Assembly (NCBI GenBank): GCA_012845835.1 | Contig: JABAKD010000026.1 | Location: 930,001 to 994,000, forward strand | DNA: 64,000 nt | Direction: 5' to 3' | From: Undaria pinnatifida | Lineage: Eukaryota > Sar > Phaeophyceae > Laminariales > Alariaceae | Part shown: piece after piece, positions 43,798 through 54,439 of the stretch | Numbering within the stretch: position 1 is the stretch's first letter | How the letters are laid out: every line of letters starts with the position of its first letter | Translations under genes and position numbers: made by a program | Notes under the pieces: model-generated | What the model was told of the DNA's origin: nothing | Database searches by the model: none | What the model saw: the letters and a program-made list of their open reading frames with translations, nothing else

Positions 43798-44346
43798 GTG
43801 GTGGCGATTTTTCCTGTGGTTGTTCGGGCGAGAACATTTGTCATCTCGGCGTGTGATGGGGGAAAAGGAATGATGGGGTCTATGCAGATGGACAAGGACG
43901 AAGAGCTGCTTCAGCAGCAGCCGCAGCAGCAGCAGCCACAACTACCTGGTGCTGCCTCCCCGGATCCATATCCACCCCCATTGTCAGCAGATATTGATGA
44001 GAACAACAGCGAGCGGGAGATCGGAAGGCATTATTTTCTGCTTTTCGATTTGGGAGGCAAAGCAACAGCAGGGTCGTTTGCGTTTACCAAAAGCAAAGTA
44101 AAGGGAGGTCAGAGCGATCGTGAGAAGGATGGAAATTATTGGAAGCGAGAAGGCATTGGCACTGGTCGGTCCTTCAGCATCTTCGGGGGTTGGGGACACG
44201 AGGCGCCTGGTCGGCGCCTAACCCGTCCGCGGCGAACGCGTGTACGGGAAAAAGGGGTGACTTGCTACGAGCTTGAGATCGAAAAGGCACGTATGATTTT
44301 CAAGTACGTGGACAGTAGTACCAAAACAGGCTTGTTGGTCGAATGA
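43798..44346 (+). CDS. Uncharacterised ORF, glutamine-rich N-terminal part
   Basis: 182 codons. Residues about 36-50 are glutamine-rich (LLQQQPQQQQPQL, from CAG repeats), followed by a proline-rich acidic stretch. A mixed C-terminal half follows: GRHYFLLFDLGGKATAG, GGQSDREKDGNYWKREG, and CYELEIEKARMIFKYVDSS before the stop. Composition of the second half looks like a real globular protein, but I recognise no family. It may be a single exon. Antisense frames overlap only the Q-rich part. Start choice is arbitrary: Met22 or Met25 would be equally possible. Confidence 0.35.
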   Translation: MVAIFPVVVRARTFVISACDGGKGMMGSMQMDKDEELLQQQPQQQQPQLPGAASPDPYPPPLSADIDENNSEREIGRHYFLLFDLGGKATAGSFAFTKSKVKGGQSDREKDGNYWKREGIGTGRSFSIFGGWGHEAPGRRLTRPRRTRVREKGVTCYELEIEKARMIFKYVDSSTKTGLLVE

Positions 44347-44349
44347 CGA

Positions 44350-46820
44350 TACCTTGTATACAACAACTGGTATATTGCGGTTTATACCAACTACGTTTTT
44401 TTTTTGTTGACATAGCACGTACTCGAGGTGAGGTCAGTCAAATTATGCCATACTACAACTGGTATTATCATCTCTGCAGATCAAGCTCAAATACCAAAAT
44501 GCTGGATATTTTCTGTCTGTCGCTTTTAGAGGGATGAGCGATATTTGCTGTTACCGAGCATATGATAGCGCTCACTTGCGATAAGCGAATTTTCTGTCGT
44601 CCTTCGTGATATGAGTTGGCACTTTAGTTCACGTTCACTTCCATTCAACCATTTTTCATCAGTTCCAAGGAGTTGAGAAAAAATGGTTTTCTTTGAAAGC
44701 ATGACTTTTGATCATGGTCGTTGGAAAGTACCATGGTATTGTCTGGTGTATGTATTAGCGGTCTATACTATTGTTAGATGGTACCTGGTACGTGGTGGTG
44801 GTATATTTCGCTTGGTTAGCCGGGAGAAGTTAACAGGAAAAAGGTTAGTGTGTGTGTGTGTTCTTCACATTAAACCGTTCTTCTACTCGTCGACATCCAG
44901 CACACCCAGTGTCCGCACTGATTCTGCACCCTAGAAAGATCAGCTCTGTGGTCACAAGCCACGACACAGAGATAATGCATCGTAATGCATTCGACAACGC
45001 AATGTCATGCCCTAGTACTGGGTACGACAGGCACAACATACATACGTCAGCAACAGAAATACATTGGAAGAGAGAAATACGAAATAAACAAAAAAAAAAA
45101 AAAAAAAAAAAAAAAGGGAAAGTTAATATACTAGTCTATACATACATGAGTTCGACAAAATATTCGATCTCACAACTGGAGTGCATTTTAATTTTCATTA
45201 CATACATCCGTGATTCATTTGGTTGTTGCAACAACGAGAGGTGACGGATAGGGTGGTTACGTTTTAAACACACAACTGAATTTCAACCCTGCCTGGTGTT
45301 ATGCCTGCATTAACGCAGTAACTGTTGTACGAGGTATGAGAATCGTAGTTTATTGACAAATTATCTGGGCAAGAGATGATGATAGGATTGTGTTCACCCC
45401 CCCCCCCCCCCCCCCTAATGCCGTACAAAACCGAGTGATCAGGGGGGAAGAGTAGATAGATATAAGGCTTATACCATCCACAGGTGATCCCACGACATGT
45501 ACGAACAAACGCACAGCAGTAGTATACGAGCAAAATATTTGTTGTTCTTGGGAGCGAATGACAAGGAAATTTGAGACTCATATATTTGAGCTGGTGGGGC
45601 GGAAAGAGATATCGATCGTCAACGCGACGTATGCTTTTCAGCTCGCGGATTTACCCCCGGAGCATCACCACCGTCGTGGTCTTGCGATGAACTCCTGGTG
45701 ATATAAACTGGAGGTCGAGCTGGCGGGATGCTAGATTTCTTTGAACAGGTAGAGTAAGTAGGTATGATGAATGCTGACTTCCATAGCTAGTGGAAAGAGC
45801 ACATGTCCTAATCAAAGTGTCCTGTAATACCAACGCGTGTTGAGAGCTTGGTCATGGACAAACCAGAGTGGAACTGATTGGACAAAAGGTGGCTTGGCTC
45901 CGGAGTGGGGGAGTTTGACTCGGGAGTGGGGGAGTAATATCTTAGCTCATATTTTGGGTCATGAATAATAGTTGAAGGCGATGCTCTTACATATTTTTTC
46001 GGATTTGAGGATGGTATTTTTGAGTTTGAATCAATCTAGAATCGAATGAGCATTATCATGACAATTGTCACGAGCAGGAGGGATGTAGGATGCACCATGT
46101 GCTCGTATCAATTTCCGAGAATCAAACTCGGGTCTGCGTTGATACTAATAGGTATACTATTTTTCATTTTGCCTGAGGCATGTTGAGAACGAGAGTATCC
46201 ACCACCAGATTTTTGCTTGATCGAAGATTTGGAAGTATATAAATTTGGGAGCGTGATACTGGTTGTTTTTGTATAGTAAGGAAAATTGATACCTGGTATT
46301 TTCATCTTGATTTCAGCATTATATTTTGCTTGATCAAAAGCTTGGGAATATGATAGTTTGAGCAAATAATTTGAGGTGAAACATTCGTGGTTTCGTGGTA
46401 ATCTTGGGCCTGATTCATTGGACCACAATCGAGAGTTTTTCTTTCTGGTTATACACGGACTAATCCTACTGCACTATGGATTTAGCCCATATTCTTATCA
46501 GCATTTCCGTTGCGATCACTGCTGTTCAATTCCGCTAGCTAGGGCGTTGGATATCAATATTCGGTTTTTTGGAGCAGAGGCAGTATTGGTTTGAAATTGA
46601 CATTGGATATTTGCGTCAGGTACATTTTTTGAATAAGCAAGGTTCCGTATGGTGTGCTTCGGTCCAGCGTTGTAATGACGTGCACACAGGTAGGGGGAGT
46701 GTTGGTTTATGCTTGCGCACAAGTTTATATATAGTGTGTACGACTGCATAGAACCTACGGAGATGGTAGAGTAGAACTATTGATATGATCGGCGGTCCCA
46801 ATCTTCGATATGTCCGAGTT
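44350..46820. other. AT-rich block, no gene recognised
   Basis: Base composition is visibly more AT-rich than its neighbours. Features seen: poly-A at 45090-45115, a C-run of about 20 at 45397-45416, and an R1 3'-end fragment at 45140-45200. There is a 106-codon minus frame at 46108-46428 rich in Lys, Ser, Tyr and Asn with no known motif. Another minus frame, 45264-45581, spans the C-run and is not trusted. Confidence 0.4.
45140..45205 (+). repeat. R1 3'-end fragment
   Basis: 'catgagttcgacaaaatatt' followed by 'cgatctcacaactggagtgc' and an AT-rich end. It starts at the same R1 position as the fragment at 14226. Confidence 0.7.
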
Positions 46821-46825
46821 GAGCT

Positions 46826-46943
46826 CTCTTTGGCGGAGTGTACTAGTACTACTTCTGTTACTCAGTTCACTATTTTGCTATCTTCTCTTTGGCGGAGTGT
46901 ACTAGTACTACTTCTGTTACTCAGTTCACTATTTTGCTATCTT
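46826..46943 (+). repeat. Perfect 59-bp tandem duplication
   Basis: Two identical units including 'tggcggagtgtactagtact' (starts 46831 and 46890) and 'tcagttcactattttgctat'. Perfect identity means the duplication is recent, or an assembly artefact. Confidence 0.9.
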
Positions 46944-47004
46944 CGGGTGTGCATGTTCAAAGTGGCCTCCGGGACTCCGGTACTATAATCTATATTCTAT
47001 ATTC

Positions 47005-47700
47005 TTATCTTCTCCGCCTGATGATTCCTCGTCGGGTACCGAGAGCAATCTCCCCGTGAGCCACCCTACGCCGGCCATACAGATTGTCGATTACCGGCGC
47101 AGCGGTCTTCGCCTGCTCGATATCTTCGTCAAACGGACGTCCGCGTGCTATCGTCTGCTTGGCGTCGTCGGGCACCCGCTGGGCACGCGGCGCCGCATAT
47201 GCCAAGTACAAAAGGCCGGCGTGGGCGCCCCGGTCCCGGGTGCTCTGGGGGTGGCGCTCTGTCGAGCGTGGAGAGCCCAGGTGGCGGCGGTGGTGCCCTG
47301 TCGAGCGCGGGGCCGAGCAGCTGGTGGCGCTCCCCCAGGGCTGGCGACAGCTGGCGTCGAGACGCCCCCGAGTCCGGGGAGGTTGATCCGTATTATTCTC
47401 GGCGCGAGCCGGCGAGTCGACCTTCTTGGTTGGTGGGTCAGGGTGAAGGTATGGTGCTTCGTCTTCCGTCTCGTCTCCGGAACCCGCCTCCGGTGGTTCC
47501 CCCCCTTGTCGTGTCGCGGGCTCTCGAGCAAGCCCTCCCTGTCTCGTGGGCATCCAGATTGGAGTGCGTGGAAGGCCTCAGCCTGCCCCGCGATGCCCGC
47601 TTCCTCCCTGGTAGACATGTTGTTGCTTGATGTCTGTAGAGAGGGCAGCGGAAGGATGGGGTGGAGGGCATGGTGGCGGGAAGGGAACGACGCGTAAGTA
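47005..47700. other. GC-rich segment with long frames on both strands, unresolved
   Basis: Candidate frames are 47005-47553 (-, 182 codons, hydrophilic, charged, with GDETEDEAPY) and 47056-47697 (+, 213 codons). Neither has a recognisable domain. The minus frame has the more protein-like composition and no low-complexity run. GC content is much higher than in the adjacent AT-rich block, so a host exon is possible. Confidence 0.3.
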
Positions 47701-48019
47701 AGTTATGGAGGCGGATATATTGTTGTGGTATCCCTGCTGCAAATAGCGGTAATATCTGTGCGCCAGAAAACAGCAATATATGGGCCTCGACCCCGTCCAG
47801 CATCAGTGATGGTAGCAGCCACGCCAACTAGCAGCATAAACGGGGGACAGCGTTAAGAAGGGTACCATCCACCAAAACCGCAACATAAGAGCAGAGCCCA
47901 ATCTGACCGGAGTGTATGCCGGTAACGCCCGCACAAACCGCAGTAAAATGGGCCAAAAACTTGCAGCACTGACCCAAACCGCAGTGCAGGGGGTGCAGCA
48001 CAGTAAAGGTACGTCTGCA

Positions 48020-48510
48020 CCCATCGCACGAAAACAGACCGCATTTAACCTAGGCGGGGGGGGGGGGGGTAGCACATGAAAGCGTTGCCCAAAACGCCCA
48101 CGCCCATCGCACCAAAACAGTCAGCATTTATATCATGCAGTGTAGGGGGGAAACACAGTAAATCATCGTCTAACACATCAACGCTCATCGCACCAAAACA
48201 GGCAGCATTTAACCTAGGCGCAGTGTAGAGGGGCAGCACAGTAAAGGGTCGCCCAACACGCCGACGCACATCGCACCAAAACAGGTAGCATTTAACCCAA
48301 GTGCAGTGAAGAGAGGCAGCACAGTGAAGGGTCGCCCAACCCGCCGACGCACATCGCACCAAGACAATCAGCATTTGACTTAGGTGCAGTGTAGGGGGGT
48401 AGCACAGTGAAAGTTCGCCCAACACGCCGACGCTCATCGCACCAAAACAGGCAGCGTTTAACCTAGGTGCAGTGTAGGGGTTTAGCGCAGTAAGGGTCGC
48501 CCAACTGTAC
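48020..48510 (+). repeat. Tandem array, about 83-bp unit, six copies
   Basis: The marker 'gcaccaaaacag' (first copy 'gcacgaaaacag') starts at 48026, 48109, 48190, 48273, 48356 and 48439. The unit also contains 'catttaacctaggYgcagtg', 'tagcacagtaaaggg' and 'tcgcccaacacgccgacgc'. The 214-codon minus frame 48045-48689 is an open reading of the array and shows the repeat in protein form; no function is inferred. Confidence 0.9.
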
Positions 48511-48599
48511 TGTGGGGGGCGGTAGCACAGTAGAGGAACGCGCAGCCACCCGTATAAGAAAAACGGGCAGCATCTGCCCCAACAGTAGTGTAGGGGGGG

Positions 48600-49530
48600 A
48601 GGGTAGCACGGTAGAGGGTTGTACATGTGCCAACCAGAGAACAAGGTCAGTGCAACGGCCGAACAAAGTAGTTTCCCTACCGACCGCACTATAGGGGGAC
48701 GGTCGCGCCTACAGTAGTGCTGGTCGCTGCATTATGGTTGCTGTGCCCATAGGTACCGACAATACCAACCGCACGAAGATGGGCAGTATAACCCCCGAAC
48801 AAGGTAGTTTCCCCATCGACCCCAGTATAGGAGGACAGTCGCGCCTACAGTAGTGCTGGTCGCTGCATTATGGTTGCTGTGCCCATAGGTACCGGCAATA
48901 CCAACCGCACGAAGATGGGCAGTATAACCCCCGAACAAGGTAGTTTCCCCATCGACCCCAGTATAGGAGAACAGTCGCGCCTACAGTAGTGCTGGTCGCT
49001 GCATTATGGTTGCTGTGCCCATAGGTACCGGCAATACCAACCGCACGAAGATGGGCAGTATAACCCCCGAACAAGGTTGTTTCCCCATCGACCACAGTAT
49101 AGGGGGACAGTCGCGCCTACAGTAGTGCTGGTCGCTGCATTATGGTTGCTGTGCCCATAGGAACCGACAATACCAACCGCACGAAGATGGGCAGTATAAC
49201 CCCCGAACAGAGCAATTTCCCCACCGTCCGCACTACAGCGGGCCGATTGCGCCTACAGCAGTACTGATTGTTGTAGTTTCGCTGCTGTGTTAACAGGTAA
49301 CGGCAATTCCGACCGCACCAAGATTGGTAGTATAGCGTCCTAACAAGGCATGCCCCCCACCGACCGCACTATTGAGGGACGGCCGAGCCTACAGTAGTGC
49401 TGATTGCTGCAAGATTGCTCCTGTGGCCACCGTTGACAACAACCCCAACCGCCTTCAAAAGGGTAGTATAATACCAAGACCAGCTGTAGAAAAGTTGTGA
49501 ACGCCGGCAGCCGAATAGAAGGCTGTTTGC
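48600..49530 (+). repeat. Tandem array, exactly 136-bp unit, six copies
   Basis: 'ctacagYagtRctg' starts at 48709, 48845, 48981, 49117, 49253 and 49389, each 136 bases apart. The unit contains 'cattatggttgctgtgccca', 'aataccaaccgcacgaagat', 'gggcagtataacccccgaac' and 'gtttccccatcgacc'. Copies 1-4 are nearly identical; copies 5-6 are diverged. 136 is not a multiple of three. Confidence 0.92.
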
Positions 49531-51290
49531 CCACAAGTACCGCATCAAACGGGCTGATCCCCACTTTCACGATCAAAAGCTGTGAAGCACAGTATCTCCG
49601 CGAACTGTAGTACACGCTCTGTAGTGGGCGGTAGCTGTCCGAACATGTGCAGTGAAATAAACATTTGCCAGCCTAGACCCTACCAGCATTGTGAGGGCCA
49701 GCGCATGTACCAACAGCAGCAGAAAGGCAGCGTTTGTGCCAAGAGTATAATGCTTAGCGTCTCCGCCAACTGTAAACGGCATTGCAACGGACAGTACACG
49801 TTGTGACGGCTGTAAAAGAAAATTGCAGCGTCGATCCTAGCAGCATCGTGGAAGGGCAGCACATGTGCCGGCAGCAGTAGGAAGACGGCCTAACGCCTGA
49901 ACATCTGAAAGAAAAAATCCGTACGCACACCAGTGAAGTGCGCCGCACTATCGCAGTTGTGCCCATACAGAATATATATGGTATTAACACCCCGCGTACC
50001 CATGAATGGTAAAATATACGGCATCGCACACGCCGACAGACTTGCGCCAGGAAAAGCCAGCATAGAATTTCAGCCATCGCTAAATTCAAGTTCTTGTCAC
50101 GGGAGGGCCAAGACGAAAAACCTCTCGAATCGAACTTACAAGGAGCACTCGCACAGCAGCGGAGGGTGTTGAAATGGTGCAACTGTGGACGCTGGGGCAG
50201 TGAAGGATCGAGCTATGTGGTGAATGGACAGGAGCAAAGTAGGCGGCTCGGCTGCAGTACAGCGACTTCTACAGCAGAGGATCCGGCGGTATATGGCATG
50301 TATTGACAACGAGCGCATTGTGCTGCACTGTAGTTGGTAGCGCTGCGAACATGATGGTGTTTTCAGCAGAAAGAGAGCACAGCAGTTTGTTCGACGTGCA
50401 TAACGGATCGACGTATGCACTGAAACCCATACGATAACGCGTGTACTGGGAAAAATCGACAAATGAGAAAGCCCGAACATCCCACGAGCACCGCCTGTTC
50501 CTTCCCAAGGAGGACCACAAGAATGGAGCCCCGACATAAGCTCATATAGCACGGTGCCCGTAGTCCAATGGGGTGCCGCGAAGGTCGGTATGGCTCCGTC
50601 AGCAAAGGTGAATGCAGGCCGATAGGCTCTTTCAGCAAGCAAAATCCCCGTCGCTGGTCCCTCGAAGGATTGATTCCAGTATGCTCTTGTCCGTGGCGAG
50701 TCGTTCATATGCCTCAGTGCCGAAGCGCAAAGAAAAGTACAGGTCGACGGGCGGTCTTGGAACTTGTGCTGGCAGCTCGCGGAGATGTGCAGTGCAACAT
50801 GATGGCTGAGCGCGGAGCCAGTCTAATGGTTGGGACTTGGGCAGTTCCGCTGCGGGGTGGTCCATGCAACCAGCTGGCGGAGAACTGGTGCGAACCAGTG
50901 CCGAGACGAGGAGTGTGCACCTGATGGATGGGGTTTGGGCAGTTCTGCTGCGGAGTGGTTCATGTAGCACAGCTGGCGGGGAACTGATGCGACCAAAAGC
51001 CGACACGAAAAGTGTTCTCAGAAGAGCAGTGTCGTCCGCACGTAATTGGAAGGTGTCGTCGGTGTGGTGCGTGCTCGGCGACCAACAGTTGGGGCCCCCG
51101 CCATCTCTCTGCTGTTGTGGTCGCCGTTGTAGGAGGAAGGGCGCTCCTTCCATTGAGAAGCCACCCGTGAAGGAACAGGGGTTGTGGGCTCGATGGAAAG
51201 CAAAAGCAAAATCGCCACGAAAAAAACTATCGGCGAGATTGGAGGAACGCTGCCACAATAGCAAGTCGATCTTGAGACGACGCCATATGT
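49531..51290. other. Diverged repeat-derived sequence, no gene proven
   Basis: It continues in the style of the arrays ('cggtagctgtccgaacatg', 'cagcatcgtggaagggcagc'). An imperfect duplication of about 100 bp lies at 50835-50935 and 50936-51010 ('ttgggcagttcYgctgcggR', 'agctggcggRgaactg'). Minus frames 49754-50182, 50136-50708 and 50632-51264 are open across it. The second contains WTTGTVLYELMSG, which resembles a protein kinase subdomain IX but lacks the other kinase motifs. Confidence 0.35.
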
Positions 51291-51292
51291 AA

Positions 51293-51600
51293 AGCTATTG
51301 GGCGGAGACACTGAGTGTCCACTGCAGGTCTGCCAATTGAGAAGGTCCTCGGAGAGTATTCACTTTCTTGACCTTCGTAGAGACGCAGCTTTATTCGATT
51401 CCACCAGAGCCCCGGATGGCTTCTGAGATCGGAGGCACGTGCCTCCGATCAATTTCCTGAATGTCCCGAGTATAAAACGCCAACATTATCATACGAAGCC
51501 CAACCCAATTATCTCCATACGGCTAATTACAGGCCTTTAAGGCCGTATCTTAAAAATTCGGATAATTACAGGCCTTTCAAGGCCGTACCTTAACACCTGT
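51293..51600 (+). repeat. Repeat R3, intact copy 3
   Basis: Colinear with 37198-37495, same orientation. Its terminal hairpin block ('attacaggccttt-aaggccgta') is duplicated (51528-51555 and 51564-51595). Confidence 0.8.
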
Positions 51601-51971
51601 TTGCATTTTTTGGGGGGAATTTTCTCGCAGACATCCTGGACACAGCTGACCGCAACGGAAAAAACACGATACCGAGAGACTTGCCACAGCCCTGCCGCTT
51701 CGCTCTATCGCCTGCCTCATCATGATTATGAACGGTATTGATGTACAATTTATAGAACGGATTTCGACCGCTGTCGGGGTTCTGCAGGTTATCCGATATT
51801 TGTCCCTTTTACTATAGTGAAACACAACGAATAACTAGTAACAAACAGGCCAAAAACTGAACCCGGGACGTCATTTGTATTAATTTCTTTCAAGTTATCC
51901 ATCCAAAAGATTTAAGAATGTCGAAACGACAGGAGTTCAAGAGGACGAAGAGGATATATCGGAGAACCGGG

Positions 51972-51987
51972 TAGTAGTAGTAGTGGC

Positions 51988-52038
<51 letters not shown>

Positions 52039-52050
52039 AGTAGTAGTAGC
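51972..52050 (+). repeat. (TAG)n / (GTA)n microsatellite
   Basis: About 26 AGT units with a few G/C variants. Confidence 0.95.
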
Positions 52051-52104
52051 AGTAGGGCGAGTAGGGTGGTCCTGGGGAAATGATGACGGGGAAAACGGGA
52101 GGAT

Positions 52105-52385
52105 CTCAGGATGCGTGCTACGATAGAGGTATGCATACGATCGTAGCACTTTCGTCAAGATCAATTTGTGAATGACGGGGCTCCTTAATCCAAAATTGTC
52201 GGGATGTACATCCTTTTTCGCGACATATGTTTTCTATGTTCCGAAGCCATGGGATGGCCCATGATGGGGTTGCACTTTAAGTTTATCCAAATCAGTTTTA
52301 GGGTGGTATAAATACAATTCTACCAGGTACTGCCAGGTATAGTATAGAGCAGGAGCCTTGAAAAATATCGGCGCACCTCTACCGC
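52105..52385 (+). repeat. Dispersed repeat R5, copy 3
   Basis: 'gcgtgctacgatagag', 'gtgaatgacggggctcctta' and, near the end, 'ggcgcacctctaccgc' parallel 4105-4400 over the whole length. Confidence 0.6.
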
Positions 52386-52409
52386 CGTAGCATGTGTTTT
52401 ACTTGGTAA

Positions 52410-52478
52410 AACAGTGTAGCACAGCAGCACAGCAGCACAGCAGCACAGCAGCACAGCAGCACAGCAGCAGTAGCGCAG
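52410..52478 (+). repeat. 8-bp satellite (AGCACAGC)n
   Basis: About seven perfect 8-bp units followed by CAGCAG. It creates Cys/Ala/Val-rich minus frames that are not called. Confidence 0.95.
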
Positions 52479-52799
52479 CAGCAGTGAGTGTGGGACACGA
52501 CAACTGGTAGGGGTAGAAGGAAGTAGTGCCCACGCGGCAGCGACAGCAGCAGCGGTAGCAGTAGGGGGAAGATCGACGGCAGGAGCATAGGGGGTAGGAA
52601 GGCAGTACGGGGGGGCACCAATCGCAGTATGACAACAATCGCAAAGGCCATCTTCACAATCAAGAACGGGGATATATTTCAAGTTTTCCACCCAACTGAT
52701 GTAAAAATTTTGCTGTGACTAAACGATTCCTGTCTTCTAAAATACCCAGGTGGTCTGATTATCTTGTCTATACTAAAGATTTTGGAGCGCAGGGTACCA

Positions 52800-53165
52800 C
52801 CAACGCACAAGTGCCCCGGCAACTGATTTGGTATGTGCGGTAACAACTCACTCGAGAGCATCGAGCGCAGTCCCACTAACGCTCGAATGCCGACGACTGG
52901 TTTGGAGCAGTACCGACCCATTCGAGAGGTTTGAACGCAGCAAGGCACCAACTCACCCACGGCAAGCAGCGATTCGCACCAGCCGACACACGGCAGTGAA
53001 CAGCAACGCACATCACACACAGCAGCGATTCTATTTCACAGCAGAAACACGCATAGCACCGCACGGACAGCAGCGCGATTCTACCGCGTACACAGCAGTA
53101 AACAGCAACGCCCAGCAAAAAACACATCGTCATCAGGTCACACGTGTACCAACGATTCTCACCTA
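52800..53165 (+). repeat. Degenerate CAGCA-rich repeats
   Basis: 'cagcagcgattctatttcac' and 'cagcagcgcgattctacc', and 'aacagcaacgc' twice, in a region with frames on both strands (52828-53166 +, 52679-53020 -) but no domain. Confidence 0.5.
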
Positions 53166-53254
53166 ATTAGCATCTGCCTCTGGTATAATCGTGTCGAACC
53201 CCCCGAACACCATCCGCCCATATTTTTCAAGGCAGTCCTCGGAAACGACTTTTG

Positions 53255-53465
53255 ATCTTGGGAACCTTTCCTGCGGGAATTAGACACCTTGGGAATGCAC
53301 GTGATTGTTTGGGTGGGAATCGGCCGTCTCGGGAACCCCTCCCGCGGGAACTAGCCACCACGGAAATGGATGGGATCTAGGGGGTGGGAACTGACCATCA
53401 CGGGAAAATTTCCCGCGGAAACCTGCCACCTCGGGATTTATTTCAAAGGGGACCAGTCACCACGT
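53255..53465 (+). repeat. Minisatellite of about 70 bp, three units
   Basis: Repeated 'ggaacctttcctgcgggaat', 'ggaacccctcccgcgggaac' and 'gggaaaatttcccgcggaaa', each followed by 'YagcCacc'. The units contain small GGGAA/TTCCC palindromes. Confidence 0.7.
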
Positions 53466-53669
53466 GAATTCTTGTTTTTTTTTGCCACGTCATGGGATTT
53501 CACTGGACGGACATGAGCCACCGCGATATCCGTTCTTGTTTTGAACTTTTTAGTACTCATTCTTAATAACGGATACGACGTACCAAGTGGCATCCTTGCA
53601 TACACAAAACTTGACATGCGCCTTTACGTCACCTTTGGGCTTACTGTCATGTATGATACATTTTTTTTT

Positions 53670-54437
53670 CATATTTTCTCGCCTTCTCCTGCTTAAACGC
53701 CCCACCTAATATCGAAATCCGCCAGAGTAATAAACACTTCCACGGCCGGGATATCGCCTCGTTATCGTTTTAGAGGCGTCCATGCCGCTGCTGCAATTCC
53801 AACCCACCCCCGTCCCTAACGCCCCCTCCTTCCCACCACCCGCACCATCGCCTGGACCCAGCACCACGCGTATAGCAAACCCGTACATATATGCGACCTA
53901 AAGCCCCCCCCTCCTCGCCCCCCGCCCCCCCCGGCACGTGCCCCCCCCCCCCCCTCCTCGCCCCCCGCCCCCCCCCGGCACGTTTCCCCCCCCCCCCCCC
54001 CCCCCACAAGAAGGACTTATAGTTTCCACGCAAAATTGACCTGCCCCACCCGTCCGCTCCCCCCCCTCCCCCCCTCCCGCCCCCCTTTTGATCAAAATCA
54101 GGTCCCCACGTCCTTGAAAACTTCGTCCTCCCCTCAGCGGTTATTCGACTTACAGGATTCACTTGATAACCTGAGGCATTTCCTTCCACACAGCTGTCAG
54201 ATTCTGTCCCCCTCGGGAACGGGTTTTATAGTTTTCGCGCACAGACTGTCTAACATCACCCTGTTGACCCTGATAGCTACACTGTAGTGGCAAGGGAAGT
54301 CGCCGACCTATATCCTTAATGAGGACGCACAACCCGTAATACGCGCGATCGGAGTATCACACACAGCTTGAAGAGATGAGTTTCGACAAAATCTTCTATC
54401 TCACAGCTTGAGTGTATTTAATTTTTATAATAATACC
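53670..54437 (+). mobile_element. R1 repeat, longest copy
   Basis: About 765 bp: 'gccccacctaatatcgaaat', 'ccgccagagtaataaacact', 'catgccgctg', a block with 'ggacccagcaccacgcgtat', long C tracts (53905-54004), 'ttgatcaaaatcaggtcccc', 'cggttattcgacttacagga', 'tttatagttttcgcgcacag', 'cctgttgaccctgatagcta', 'ccgacctatatccttaatga', 'cgcgatcggagtatcacaca', and the AT-rich end. It serves as the reference for R1. Confidence 0.8.
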
Positions 54438-54439
54438 AG

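Noticed and set aside
48045-48689. A 214-codon minus ORF with internal protein repeats
   Set aside because: It is the 83-bp tandem array, whose unit length varies between 81 and 83; no selection for frame is apparent.
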